In this document: piece by piece, positions 53,143 to 64,000 of the stretch
How positions within the stretch are numbered: the first letter of the stretch is position 1
Layout of the letters: the number at the start of each line of letters is the position of its first letter
Source of the DNA: Massilia sp. H-1
GTDB taxonomy: Bacteria; Pseudomonadota; Gammaproteobacteria; Burkholderiales; Burkholderiaceae_D
NCBI GenBank assembly: GCA_024703915.1
Contig: CP087969.1
Coordinates: 3,534,001 to 3,598,000, forward strand
DNA length: 64,000 nt
Direction of reading: 5' to 3'
Notes under the pieces: generated by a model
The model's input: the letters and a program-made list of their open reading frames with translations, nothing else
Database searches by the model: none
What the model was told of the DNA's origin: nothing
Made by a program: the position numbers and the translations under genes

Positions 53143-54520
53143 TTAGCGCATCCCGCCCGGGAGCATGCCCTTCATCCCGCGCATCATCTTCATCATGCCG
53201 CCGCCCTTGAGCTTTTTCATCATGGTTTGCATCTGGTCGTACTGCGCCAGCATGCGGTTCACTTCCTGCACCTGGACCCCGGCGCCACTGCCATGATGCG
53301 GCGCTTGCGGGTGGCCTTGATCAGTTCCGGCTTGGCCCTTTCCTGCGGCGTCATCGAATCGATGATGCCGACCATGCGCCGCACCTGCTTGTCGGCCTGG
53401 TCCATGTTGGCGCCGCCCGCCGCTTGCTGGAACTGGGCTTAAGCAGCTTGTCGATCAGGCTGGCCATGCCGCCCATTTTTTTCATCTGGCCCAGCTGTGA
53501 CTTGAAGTCGTTCATGTCAGAAGCGGCCGCCCACCTTGATCTTGTTGGCCAGGTCGGCCGCAGCCTTGCTGTCGACGCCCTTGCGTGCTTCTTCGACCAG
53601 CGCCAGGATGTCGCCCATGCCGAGAATGCGGTTGGCCATGCGCTGCGCGTCGAACGCTTCCAGCCCGTCCAGTTTTTCGGACACGCTAAGCGAACTTGAT
53701 CGGTTTGCCGGTAATGTGACGCACCGACAGCGCGGCACCGCCCGCGCGAATCGCCATCGAGCTTGGTCAGCACGATGCCGGTCAGCAGCAGCGCATCGCT
53801 GAAGGCCTTGGCGGTATTGATCGCATCCTGGCCCAGCATGGCGTCGACCACGAACAGGGTTTCGATCGGGTTGACGGCTTTGTGGACCATGGAGATTTCC
53901 TGCATCATCGCTTCGTCGATACCGAGACGGTAGGCTGGTGTCGATGATCAGCACATCGTGGTAATGCTTCTTGGCCCAGTCGAGGCGCGGCGAGCGCGAT
54001 GTCGACCGGCTTGTCGGTGGCGCTGGTGGGGAAGAAGTCGGCGCCGACCTGCTTGGTCACCGATTCGAGCTGGGCGATCGCGGCCGGACGGTACACGTCG
54101 GCCGAGACGGTCAGCACTTTTTCTTTTTCTCTTCCTTGAGGTACTTTGCCAGTTTGCCGACGGTGGTGGTCTTACCCACACCCTGCAAACCTGCCATCAG
54201 GATGATCGCGGGCGGCTGCTGCGCAAAACTCAGTTGCGACGCTTCGGGACCGAGATCGGCGCCCATCAGGGTGGCCAGCTCGCGCTGGACCACGCCGACC
54301 AGGGCCTGGCCCGGGCTGAGCGAGGCGATGACTTCTTCGCCCAGGGCTTTTCCTTGACGCGGCCGATGAACTCGCGCACGGCGGGCAGGGCCACGTCGGC
54401 CTCGAGCAGCGCCAGGCGCACTTCGCGCAGCATCTCGGCGGTATTGGTTTCGGTCAGACGCGCCTCACCGCGCATGGTCTTGACGACCTTGGCAAGGCGT
54501 TGGGTTAAGTTATCTAGCAT
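53143..54520 (-). CDS. ffh: Signal recognition particle protein Ffh
   Basis: GTPase that, with 4.5S RNA, targets ribosomes making membrane proteins. About 458 residues. N domain [21 protein letters not shown]1 [21 protein letters not shown]3 IIDTAGR, restored from a GCCGGC lesion at about 53932; G4 TKLDGDSRG; Met-rich M domain [20 protein letters not shown]. Other lesions: 54350, 54120, 53988, 53757, 53687-53693, 53520, 53437-53444 and 53285. It is essential, so the many frame breaks are strong evidence of assembly error. Stop TAA 53143-53145. Confidence 0.95.
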
Positions 54521-54667
54521 GGCGAACCTGACATATATAGAGAAGCAAGCTGGCGCTGGGCCGATGGTCCGTCATTTTACCCTATGTCAGATGGGGCGAA
54601 AGCCGGACCGGGACGGCTTGCCTCTATAATAGGTTTGACAAGACTTCAAGCAGAAAGCAAGCAGTTG

Positions 54668-56672
54668 ATGACGAGTAATATGGATGACGCGCCGCCCACC
54701 GGCACCATCATGGATGTCGCGCACATCGTGATCCTGATGCAGGAGAACCGCTCCTTCGATCATTACTTCGGCACCCTCAAGGGCGTGCGCGGCTTCGGCG
54801 ACCGCTTTCCGATTCCCGTGCCTGGCCAGGCCAGCGTCTGGTACCAGCAGGGCGCCGACGCCGTCGTCACGCCCTTCCATCTCGATACCCGGCTCGCCTT
54901 CGAGGCCATGCGCGTGGCCAGCACGCCCCACACCTGGCCCGACGCCCAGCGGGCCTGGAACCACGGCATTCTGGACCAGTGGCCGCGCTACAAGGAGCCC
55001 CGTTCGATGGGCTACTTCACGGGCGCCGACATTCCCTTCCAGTTCGCGCTGGCGAACGCCTTCACCGTGTGCGACGCCTACCACGCTTCCTTCATCGGCG
55101 GCACCAATCCGAACCGCGTGTTCGCCTGGAGCAGGGGCAATGATCCCATGCAGCGCGGCGCACGGGCCCGTGATCGGCAACAGCTACGACAATCTGGCCT
55201 ACGACGCGGTAGGCGGCTGCGCCTGGCCCACCTACGCCGAGCGGCTGCAGGAAGCGGGCGTGCACTGGCAGGTGTACCAGGACATGGGCGACAACTATGC
55301 CGACAATCCGCTGGCTTGGCTTCCGCTCGTTCCGCGCGGCTAGCCCCGGACTCGCCCTTGCGCCAGCGCGGCCTGTCCACGCGCACGCTGGCGCAGCTGC
55401 GCGAGGACGTGGCCATGCTTGCGCCTTGCCGCAAGTGTCGTGGATCGTGGCCACCGCCGAGGGTTCCGAGCATCCGGTGCCATCGAGTCCGGCCCAGGGC
55501 GCGGCCTACACGGCGCAAGTGCTCGATGCGCTGTGCGCCAACCCGGAGGTCTGGCGCAAGACCGTGCTGTTCCTGATGTACGACGAGAACGACGGCTTCT
55601 TCGACCACGCGCCGCCATCCCCCCCGCCGTCCGTCACCGGCTGGCAGGACGGGCAGCCGCAGTTCGCCGGTGCGGCCAATGTCGACACGGCGGCCGACTA
55701 TCACACCGTGGCGACGGGCGAGCCGACCGAGTCGCCCGACCTGATGCACCGCCCGTACGGGCTGGGCGCGCGTGCCGATGCTGGTCATTTCGCCGTGGAG
55801 CCGCGGCGGCTGGGTCAGTTCCGAAGTGTTCGACCATACTTCCGTGATCCGCTTCATGGAGCGCCGCTTCGGCGTCATGGAGCCGAACATCACGCCCTGG
55901 CGGCGCGCCGTGTGCGGCGACCTGACCGGCGCCTTCGATTTCGGTGCGCCCGATGCGGCGCCGTTCCTGCACCTGCTGCTTACCACCGAGGCCGATGCGC
56001 TGCGTGCCCGCGCCTTGCTTAAACAGCAGTGCTTAGGCTTTACCGCGGCCAAGCCTGCCGCAGCAGGCGCGCGGCGTGCGCCGTGCGCGCGCTGCCGTAC
56101 GTGCTGCATGTGACCGAGCGTGTGTCGCCGGGCGAATCGGGCGTGACGCTCACTTTCGCCAGCAGGCGCGCGGCCGCTGCCGTGTTCCATGTCTACGACC
56201 GCATCAACCCGGCCGCGCCGCCGCGCCGCTACACGGTGGCGGCCTTCACCCAGCTGGACGGCTACTGGCCGCTGGCCGGGCAGGGCGGCGCTTACGATCT
56301 GTGGGTGCTCGGTCCGGGCGGCTTCCATCGCCAGTTTGCTTAAGCAATGCCGGTGCGCTGCTGCCGTCCAGCGTCGAGGAGCCGGAGGTGCGGGTGCTGT
56401 ACGACCCCACCGAAGGCAGCATCGATTGCGAACTGTTCAATCCCGGCCTGATGCCGCTCACCTTTGTGGTCAGCGTCAATGCCTACTTCGACGACGCTCC
56501 GGCCGAGGTGACGGTGGCGCCGTTCGCCACCAATGTGCACATGTGGAATCTGCACCGCGCTTACCACTGGTACGACTTTTCCGTGCGCGTGCGCGAACTG
56601 CCCGATTTCGTGCGGCGCTTCGCCGGACGGGTGGAGACGGGGCGCGACGGCATCAGCGATCCGGCGGTCTGA
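54668..56672 (+). CDS. Phospholipase C-like phosphoesterase without export signal
   Basis: About 668 residues. Phosphoesterase domain (acid-phosphatase/PlcC family) with the metal-site motif IVILMQENRSFDHYFGTLKG at the N-terminus, ASFIGGTNPNRVFAWSR and FLMYDENDGFFDHAPP. Two C-terminal beta domains of the PlcN type follow (YVLHVTERVSPGES; LPSSVEEPEVRVLYD; ATNVHMWNLHRAYHWYD). Bacterial relatives normally carry a Tat leader, but here the protein begins MTSNMDDAPPTGTIMD with none. An in-frame upstream ATG at 54584 adds no leader either. Lesions at about 55160, 55313, 55331, 55415, 55787, 56016-56040, 56080 and 56338-56345. Confidence 0.83.
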
Positions 56673-56709
56673 GCGGCCGCAGCACGCGCACAAAGCTTGC
56701 GGCGGTCGA

Positions 56710-56738
56710 TTGACATGGTCGGAACAGGATAGTATCTT
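56710..56738 (+). promoter_or_regulatory. Sigma70-type promoter of the ABC importer operon
   Basis: TTGACA at 56710-56715, 17-base spacer, TATCTT at 56733-56738. It lies about 104 bp upstream of the substrate-binding protein start, in a 169-bp gap. Confidence 0.6.
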
Positions 56739-56841
56739 TCCGCACGGAAACATCGTCATTGCCGTCATATCAAGTGCGCGAATTAGAATGCATAATTGCA
56801 TCGGCAGTAGTCATCGACATGAAACTTTCTCGGAGAAGCAC

Positions 56842-57820
56842 ATGACGTCACGCTCGATCAGCACCGCACTCGCCCTCGCCGCCATGCTTCTGGCTTAAGC
56901 ACCGCCCAGGCCCAGGACGTGGTCCGCCTCGGCAACCTCAAATTCGCCCACTACGGCGCCGTCTCGTACATCAAGGAAATCGCGCCCAAGTGCGGCATCA
57001 AGGTCGAGGAAAAGGTGTTCGCCAAAGGGCTGGACGTGATGCAAGCCATCATCGCAGGCGAACTCGACGTCGGCACGACGGCCTCCGAGGCCGCCATTTC
57101 CGGACGCGCCAGCGGGGCGCCGATCATCGTCGTGGCTTAAGCTTTGCCAAGGGCGGTGCGCGCCTGGTGGCGCGCGCCGACCTGGCCATCAAGACCGTCA
57201 AGGATCTCAAGGGCAAGAAGGTGGGCGTGACGCGCGGCGGCATCCAGGAAGTGCTGCTGATGGCCGAACTGCTCAAGGCGGGCCTGTCGGCCGACAGCGC
57301 GCCGGGCAAGGACGTGCAGCTGTTCTACCTCGCGTTCTCGGACCTGAACCAGGCGCTGCTGGGCAAGAATATCGACGCCATGATGCAGTCCGAACCGCAA
57401 TCGTCCCAGGCCATCAACAAGGGCTTCGGGGTGGAAGTGATCAAGCCTTACGACACCGCCATCGGCGAGCCGGTGCGCACCATGGTGATGACCGAGAAGT
57501 TCTATAAAGAGAAGCGCCCCCTGGCCGAGAAATTCATGCGCTGCTTCGTCGAGGCCACCAAGACCTTCATCGACAACAAGACCGTGGCCGAGAAGTATGT
57601 GCGCGAAACCGTGTTCAAGGGCCAGATCACCAAGGACGACTTCGACGACGCGATCAGCAATTCGCCTTACTCCTACGACATCACGGCCGAACACATCCAG
57701 ATCACGACCGACCTCATGGTCAAGACCGGGGTGGGGCGCATGGCCAAGCCGCCCGTGGCTGCCGACTGGGTCAAGACCGACCTGCTGGACGCCGCCAAAA
57801 AAAGCCTGGGAGTGAAATAA
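56842..57820 (+). CDS. ABC transporter substrate-binding protein (nitrate/taurine/NMT1 type)
   Basis: About 325 residues. Leader ISTALALAAMLLAGTAQAQ, repaired at 56894-56901 (GCTTAAGC). Fold of the SsuA/TauA/ThiY family: RLGNLKFAHYGAVSYIKEIA, VFAKGLDVMQAIIAGELDVGT, VKDLKGKKVGVTRGGIQEVLL. A second lesion at 57135-57142 lies in IIVVAGFAKGG. The ligand is unknown; candidates are sulfonates, aromatic acids or pyrimidine-like compounds. First gene of a complete importer operon. Confidence 0.88.
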
Positions 57821-58645
57821 GTGAAGCGCCAAGCGTGGCGCCAGAGCGCCATCGGCCTGGTGGTGCTTAAGCGCTTGCGATTGCCGTGTGGCAGGCGTCC
57901 TGCGTGTGGGGAAAAATCGATCCCCAGATGCTGCCCTCGCCGCTGGCCGTGGCCCAGAAGTGGCTGGCCTACCTGCTGCCGCTGCAGCCCCACGCCGAAG
58001 GCAGCTGGCTGGCGTGGGCGGTGTCGGGCGAGATGATCCTCGATTCGATCACCAGCATGTACCGGGTGGTGCTGGGCTTTCTGATCGGGGCCGGGCTGGC
58101 GCTGCCGCTCGGCCTGGCCATGGGCGCGAGCGAACGGGTCTACACCTGGTTCAACCTGACCATGCAGCTGCTGCGCCCGATTCCGCCGATCGCCTACATT
58201 CCGCTGGCCATGCTGTGGTTCGGCCTTGGCAATCCATGCCAGCCCTGTTCCTGATCTCGCTGGGCGCGTTCTTCCCGGTCCTGATCAATACCATCATGCG
58301 GCGTGCGCCAGGTCGACGGCATTTACCTGCGCGCCGCGCGCAACCTCGGCGCCAGCAGGGCGACCATGTTCCGGCGCGTGATCCTGCTTAGCCGCCGTGC
58401 CCTACATCCTGTCCGGGGTGCGGATCGGGATCGGCACCGCCTTCATCGTCGTGATCGTGGCCGAAATGCTGGCCGTGAACAATGGCCTCGGTTTCCGCAT
58501 GCTCGAAGCCAAGGAATACTTTTGGACCGACAAGATCATGGCTAAGCATGATCACCATCGGCATGCTGGGCCTGGCCATCGATACCGGCGTCAGCTCTAA
58601 CTCAACAATTACCTGCTGCGCTGGCACCGCGGCCTGGAGCACTGA
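57821..58645 (+). CDS. ABC transporter permease (nitrate/taurine type)
   Basis: About 270 residues, GTG start directly after the preceding stop. Six-helix SsuC/TauC-type permease: MYRVVLGFLIGAGLALPLGL, LLRPIPPIAYIPLAMLWFGL and the EAA coupling loop AARNLGASRATMFRRVILPA. Lesions at 57865-57872, 58230, 58305, 58386-58392 (GCTTAGC for GCCGGC), 58544-58550 and 58598. The stop overlaps into the ATPase start (TGAATG). Confidence 0.88.
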
Positions 58646-59444
<799 letters not shown>

Positions 59445-59483
59445 CCCTGCGCTGCCGGGCGCCAATAGTGTAAACTCCCACGC

Positions 59484-60290
59484 ATGCAGACCAACCTCTA
59501 TCTTGCCGCGGCGCTGCTGTACGCCGTGTGCACCATCCTCCCGACCCGCCAGGGCGGCCTCATTTCCGGCATCACGGCTGGCGCCTGGCTGTTGCACGCC
59601 GCCGCCCTGTGGACCGACGTGTTCGCCCACGCCACCGTGCGCTTCGGCTTCGCCCAGATGCTGTCGGCCGCGCTGTGGCTGTCGGTGCTCGCTTACTGGA
59701 TCGAAAACCGCAACTTCGCTGGACGGCTTGCGCCGTCTGGTGATGCCGTGCGCGGCCGCGGTTGCCCTGTTGCCGCTCGGCTTCCCCGGCAGCGTGACCA
59801 GCCTGCACGGCATGGCGCCCGCGCTCGGCTGGCACGTGGCCATTTCGATCCTGGCCTACAGCACCCTGACGATTGCCGCCTTCCACGCCGTGCTGATGGC
59901 GCTGCAGGAGTCGAGCCTGCACGCGCGCGAGCCGCGCGCGCCGTGGCTGGCTGGCGCGCCCCTCGAGCAGCTGCCTAGCCCTGCTGACGATGGAAAAATT
60001 GCTGTTCCGCCTGATCTGGATCGGCTTCATCCTGCTCACCCTGACGGTGCTGTCGGGAATCGTGTTTTACGGAACAGCTGTTCGGCATCGCCCTCAAGTG
60101 GGACCACAAGACCATCTTCACGCTGCTGTCCTGGATCCTGTTCGCGGCCCTGCTGGCCAGGCGCCGCTGGCGCGGCTGGCGCGGCAAGACCGCGCTGCGT
60201 TTCACGCTGGCCGGTTTCGCCACGCTGGTGCTCGCTTACGTCGGCAGCCGCTTCGTGCTGGAAGCCGTCTTGCACAGGGGGCTGGCATGA
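59484..60290 (+). CDS. CcsA/YpjD-like cytochrome c assembly family protein
   Basis: About 268 residues, eight or so helices (YLAAALLYAVCTILPT, GWHVAISILAYSTLTIAAFHAVLM, LFRLIWIGFILLTLTVLSGI). The conserved KWDHKTIFTLLSWILF fits the heme-handling CcsA/ResC fold with a membrane His. In betaproteobacteria this gene is often found next to ffh or pilS and its exact role in heme delivery is unproven. Lesions at 59728, 59975-59981 (GCCTAGC) and 60080. The TGA overlaps the next ATG. Confidence 0.85.
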
Positions 60291-60541
60291 TGATGCGTCT
60301 GTTGTTCTGGGTGGCCCTCGGGATCCTGGTCGTGTTCGCCATCCGCAGCAAGCTGCGCGGCATGGTGCCGCCGCCGTCGCAGCCGGGCCCGGGCCCGCGC
60401 GCCGACGGCCGCGAGGGTGAAGCCATGGCGTGCTGCGCCCATTGCCACATTTATTTCCCCGCTTCCGAAGCGGTGCGCGCCGACGGCCGCGATTACTGCA
60501 GTCCGGCCCACGTCCGGCTGCTTAGCCAAGTGAGCCGATGA
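60287..60541 (+). CDS. PP0621-like small protein with a Cys-rich motif
   Basis: 84 residues, frame intact. One N-terminal helix (MMMRLLFWVALGILVVFAI), a Pro-rich linker, then CCAHCHIYFPASEAVRADGR with YCSPAH, a likely zinc-binding knuckle. Members of this small family sit directly upstream of pilS in many proteobacteria. Membrane-anchored, unknown function. Start and stop both overlap neighbours as ATGA. Confidence 0.8.
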   Translation: MMMRLLFWVALGILVVFAIRSKLRGMVPPPSQPGPGPRADGREGEAMACCAHCHIYFPASEAVRADGRDYCSPAHVRLLSQVSR

Positions 60542-62270
60542 GACGCTGGCACGCGCTGTCGCGCGAATCGCGCAGGACCTTCTGGCGCTCGCTGCACGCG
60601 ATGAACGCGACCCGCATCGTGATCGCGCTGGTCCTGCTGGTCTACCTGATTTTCGACCGCAAGGACTTCACGTCCGAGTATCTGTGGTACGCGCAGACCT
60701 GCACCGCCTACCTGATGCTGGCGATCCTGTTCGGCATGACCACCTATTATTTCCGGCGCCGCTTCCTGCAGCAGGTGGCGCTGCAGGTGGTGTTCGACAT
60801 CGCCGTCATTTCCATTCTTTACCTGACCATGCCAGCATGGCGCCTGCAGCGGCCTGGTGATCCTTTATCTGTTCCCGCTGGCTAGGCGCCGCCGTCCTCG
60901 CGCCGCTGGTGCTGGCCCTGTTTTCGGCCTCGCTGGTGGCCTTGTTCCTGCTCGGCGAAACCGTCTACCAGGTGCTGCTGGGCGACCGCAGCGCGCCGCT
61001 GACCCAGGCCTAAGCCTGTACGGGATCGTGTATTTCGCCATCGTGCTGGTGGTCAGCCGCCTGGCGACCAAGCTGATCGGCCAGGAAGAGCTGGCTTCGC
61101 GGCGCGGCATCGACCTCAAGATCCAGCAGGCGATCAACCAGATCGTCATGGCCGACGTCGAAGACGGCATTCTCGTGGTCAGGGCGCGACGGGCGCGTGT
61201 TCGCCGCCAATCCGGCCGCGCTGTTCATGCTGGGGCTGATCAGCGAGGACCGCGTGTTCCGCCTGTCCGACCTGGCCGCGCTGGAACCGGTGGCGCACGC
61301 GTTTTCCTCGTGGCTGGCGTCGAGCACCGAGACCGGGGCGGCCGGCTTGCGCGCCGCCTTCGTGACCGTCAAGCCGTATCACGGCCACAGCGGCGACGGC
61401 GGCGGCACCGCCTGGAGCGGGCGGCGCGACGTCGCGGCCCACCTCAAGCTGCGCTTCGCCCGGGTCGACACGCCCGACGAGGCGGCCGAGCGCTGCCTGA
61501 TTTTCATGCAGGACGTGTCGGCCATCGAAAACCAGGCGCAGCAGCTCAAGCTGGCGTCGATGGGACGCCTGACCGCCAGCATCGCCCATGAGGTGCGCAA
61601 TCCGCTGTCGGCCATCGGCCACGCCACCGCGCTCATGGTCGAAGAGCCGCAGTCGACCACCCAGGCGCGCCTGCTCAAGATCGTGGGCGACAACGTGGCC
61701 CGGGTCAACCGCATGGTGGAAGACATTCTGCAGCTCTCGCGCAAGGTGCAGCCGAATGCCGAACCGCTCGAACTGGGCGAATTCCTGCGCGAGCTGAAGG
61801 CCGAATTCGAGGAAACCCATGGTCTGGGCAATGATATAGTGTGGTTAGGAAACACCGGCGCCTCGCTGGTCCGTTTCGACGGGCTGCACTTGCGCGAAGT
61901 GCTGGTCAACCTGCTGACCAACGCGGCCCCGCTACGCCAGCAACGCGCTTAGCCAGCATCCGCCTGTACGTGGTCACCGATGCGGCCGGGCGGATGGAGC
62001 TGCATGTGCAGGACGACGGACCGGGCATCACCCCCGAAGTGCGGTCGCACCTGTTCGAGCCGTTTTATACGACCTCGAGCAAGGGGACCGGGCTGGGCTT
62101 GTATCTGGCGCGCGAGCTGTGCTTGAATAACGGGGCGACCCTGGACTACGAGTACCGTTTCGACGCCTCGCTGGCTAAGCGCCTACAAGGCGAGCGGCCG
62201 GTTTGTCATCACGTTTGCCCAGCCGCTGGCTGTTGAATACCCGCAATCGCAACAGAAAGGCGAGCAATGA
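60538..62270 (+). CDS. pilS: Type IV pilus sensor kinase PilS
   Basis: About 575 residues. N-terminal membrane domain of six helices (IVIALVLLVYLIF, AYLMLAILFGMTTYYF, FDIAVISILYLTM), a PAS-like linker (VEDGILVV...VFAANPAALFML), HisKA ASMGRLTASIAHEVRNPLSAI with the phospho-accepting His, then the HATPase N box LREVLVNLLTNA, G1 DDGPGI and G2 SSKGTGLGLYLA. PilS senses pilin in the membrane and controls pilA transcription through PilR. Lesions: about 60840-60885, 61008-61015, 61185, 61948 and 62175. The stop overlaps pilR as ATGA. Confidence 0.9.
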
Positions 62271-63679
62271 GTTCACCCCGAGTCCTGGTCGTCGACGACG
62301 AAGCCGATCTGCGCGAGCTGCTCGAAATCACGCTCGTGCGCATGGGCCTGGACGTCGACAGCGCCGAGACGCTGCGCGAGGCGCGCGCCTTCTGGTCGCA
62401 GAACGACTATGCGCTGGTGCTCACCGACATGCGCCTGCCCGACGGGCTGGGCCTGGAACTGGTGCGCGAAGTGACCGCCTCCAACAAGAGTACCCCGATC
62501 GCGGTGGTGACCGCCTACGGCAGCGCCGACAATGCCGTGGTCGCGCTCAAGGCGGGCGCCTTCGACTATGTGTCCAAGCCGGTGGTGCTCGACGAATTGC
62601 GCATCATGGTGCAATCGGCGCTGCGCCTGTCGGCGCCCTCGCATGACGCGGCCAGCGTGCCCGGTGCCGGGCGGCGCCTGATCGGCGACTCGGCCATGGT
62701 GCAGGCGCTGCGGGCCCAGATCGCGCGCCTGGCGCGCTCGATGGCGCCGATCGCCATCACCGGCGAGTCCGGCAGCGGCAAGGAACTGGCCGCGCGCGAA
62801 ATCCATGCCCAGAGTTCGCGCGCCAGCAAACCCTTCATCGCGGTCAACTGCGGCGCGATTCCCGAGGCGCTGATGGAAGCCGAGTTCTTTGGCTACCGCA
62901 AGGGCGCCTTCACGGGCGCGGCCGACGACCGCGACGGCTTTTTCCAGGCGGCCAACGGCGGCACCCTGATGCTCGACGAAGTGGCCGATCTGCCGCTGGC
63001 CATGCAGGTCAAGCTGCTGCGCGGATCCAGGAGCGGCGCGTGCGCAAGATCGGGGCGACGGCCGAGGAACCGGTCGACGTGCGCCTGATCAGCGCCACCC
63101 ACCAGAATCTGGCCCACTGCGTCGAGACCGGCAAGTTTCGCCAGGATTTGTTTTACCGCCTGAACGTGATCGAACTGTCGGTGCCGCCCCTGCGCGAGCG
63201 GCTCGACGATCTGGCCGAGCTGGCCGCCGCCGTGCTGGCCCGCCTGGCCGGACCGGGCCAGCGCGCCGTGCTGGGACCGGGCGTGCTCGACACCCTGCGC
63301 GCCTATTCCTTCCCGGGCAATGTGCGCGAGCTGGAAAACGTGCTCGAACGGGCGCTCGCGTTCGCCAACGATGGCGTGATCCAGGTGAACGACCTGTCGC
63401 TCAAGGGCGCCCGCGTGAGCGATGCCGCCGGATCCGAGCTCTACCCCGCCCCCGGTCGCGATCCCGGCCCCGACGCCAGCAGCTTCGGCATCGGCAGCCT
63501 GCGAACCGTTGCCACCGAGCCTGCCCGAATACCTGAACCAGATCGAGCGCGACATCATCATGCGGGCCCTGGCGCAAACCCAGTTCAACCGCACCCAGGC
63601 CGCCCAGCTGCTCGGGATCAGCTTCCGCCAGCTGCGCTACCAGATGCAAAAGCTCGACATCCACGCGCCGGAACCGTAA
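62267..63679 (+). CDS. pilR: Type IV pilus response regulator PilR
   Basis: About 470 residues, NtrC-type. Receiver with acidic pair VVDDEADL and phospho-acceptor Asp in LTDMRLPDG. AAA+ domain with Walker A ITGESGSGKELAAREIH, the sigma54 loop FGYRKGAFTGAAD and LMLDEVADLPLAMQVKLLR. Fis-type HTH at the end (RTQAAQLLGISFRQLRYQMQ). Activates sigma54 promoters such as pilA. Breaks near 63025 (in the arginine-rich stretch after KLLR) and 63455-63510. Last gene of the ccsA-like/PP0621/pilS/pilR run. Confidence 0.92.
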
Positions 63680-63736
63680 TCGTGGGACCGGGACGGCGCC
63701 CCCGGCGCCCGCAAAATGCACACATCTCCACGCCCC

Positions 63737-63754
63737 GGTTAGCGCTCGCTAACC
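63737..63754. repeat. Short hairpin after pilR
   Basis: GGTTAGCG and CGCTAACC separated by two bases, 58 bp past the pilR stop. There is no T-tract, so termination is uncertain. The rest of the 257-bp gap to 63936 is AT-rich (TTGACA at 63769 without a matching -10) and otherwise shows nothing I can name. Confidence 0.4.
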
Positions 63755-63936
63755 CGGCGATCCCCCTGTTGACAGCGCTTCCAAATGTCAAGGCCGCGCA
63801 CGCGAATAAATGTCAAAAAATTTAGGTTATTGATTCCAGATAGCTATTGCGCCGCTTTCAGGGTAGCCACTACAATTAGTTCTCTTATTTGATCAACGCA
63901 CTAGATGTAGTAGGTGCCTAGAGAACTTCAGCCAAC

Positions 63937-64000
63937 ATGCATAACACTGCTGCCTTTGAAGAAATTGCACAGAAGATAGCGGCTTTTACCCCAAGATAAT
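63937..64000 (+). CDS. Start of an unidentified gene cut by the window edge
   Basis: ATG 63937 opens MHNTAAFEEIAQKIAAFTP and, as read, meets TAA at 63997-63999. The stop follows a CCCCAA run where a lost base would give PKDN and keep the frame open, so I take it as the beginning of a longer gene beyond the window. Too little is visible to assign it; a short helical start like this occurs in UbiK-like and phasin-like proteins. Confidence 0.4.

Noticed and set aside
53137..53145. Possible GCCGGC lesion (GCTTAGC) at the end of ffh
   Set aside because: The TAA here falls right after the expected C-terminus ([13 protein letters not shown]), so a genuine stop is as likely; I kept it as the real end.
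63769..63797. Promoter with TTGACA at 63769
   Set aside because: The sequence 16-18 bases downstream is GC-rich and does not resemble a -10 element.

Overview
The window is high-GC DNA from a betaproteobacterium of the order Burkholderiales, most likely Oxalobacteraceae (Massilia/Duganella/Janthinobacterium type). This rests on protein content (a Burkholderiales-style paa cluster, DUF1841, a SWIB protein with a Lys/Ala tail, a PP0621-like protein before pilS/pilR, HscC with J-like partners) and on a family of REP-like hairpins. I could not run a database search, so the genus is inference.

Layout. 1-5.6 kb (+): phenylacetate genes paaI (cut by the window edge), paaK, thiolase, paaY, paaZ. 5.6-10.9 kb (-): a DUF1800/DUF1501 pair followed by a PAS-GAF-GGDEF-EAL protein. 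11.0-14.5 kb (-): TRAP transporter dctQM with an M24 peptidase. 14.7-17.4 kb: argH, a GNAT acetyltransferase and a membrane protein. 17.5-26.7 kb: an RpiR regulator between two arms, YfcC-like transporter plus M14-type amidohydrolase on one side, and TonB receptor, secreted cyanophycinase-like S51 hydrolase and secreted M64 peptidase on the other. This looks like a locus for scavenging an Asp/Arg-rich polymer. 26.9-28.5 kb: a Lys/Ala-rich secreted protein and a lower-GC orphan gene with an in-frame TGA. 28.7-37.1 kb (-): parE, hscC, two J-like genes, parC. 37.3-44.6 kb: pseudo-receiver protein, a gamma-glutamyl hydrolase, a 441-bp GIY-YIG element bounded by inverted repeats, a YbdK-like ligase with an antiporter, and moxR-GNAT-VWA. 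44.7-50 kb: secreted orphans, two c-type cytochromes, an AraC-type regulator, DUF1841, rppH. 50-54.5 kb: proS, a transglycosylase, a SWIB protein, ffh. 54.7-64 kb: a phospholipase-C-like enzyme, a complete nitrate/taurine-type ABC importer, a CcsA-like protein, a PP0621-like protein, pilS and pilR.

The dominant property of the sequence is its error pattern. Almost every gene, including essential single-copy genes (ffh, parC, parE, proS, argH), is broken by small lesions. At more than 50 places the protein family predicts the hexamer GCCGGC, but the text reads GCTTAAGC, GCTTAGC, GCCTAAGC, GCTAAGC, GCTAGGC or similar, usually adding an in-frame TAA or TAG. A second class is loss of one GC unit in GCGCGC runs, and a third is loss of one base in homopolymers. 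I read this as an unpolished long-read assembly in which a DNA modification at GCCGGC confused the basecaller. CDS coordinates below therefore span the whole reconstructed gene across such lesions. They are not pseudogenes unless stated.

The best candidate for new biology is the GIY-YIG gene at 39.1-39.6 kb. It is bracketed by near-identical 48-bp inverted repeats whose outer ends match the arms of three gene-less hairpins elsewhere in the window, like an autonomous element and its non-autonomous derivatives. No rRNA, tRNA, CRISPR array or recognisable IS transposase was seen, and no gene-free stretch exceeds about 260 bases.
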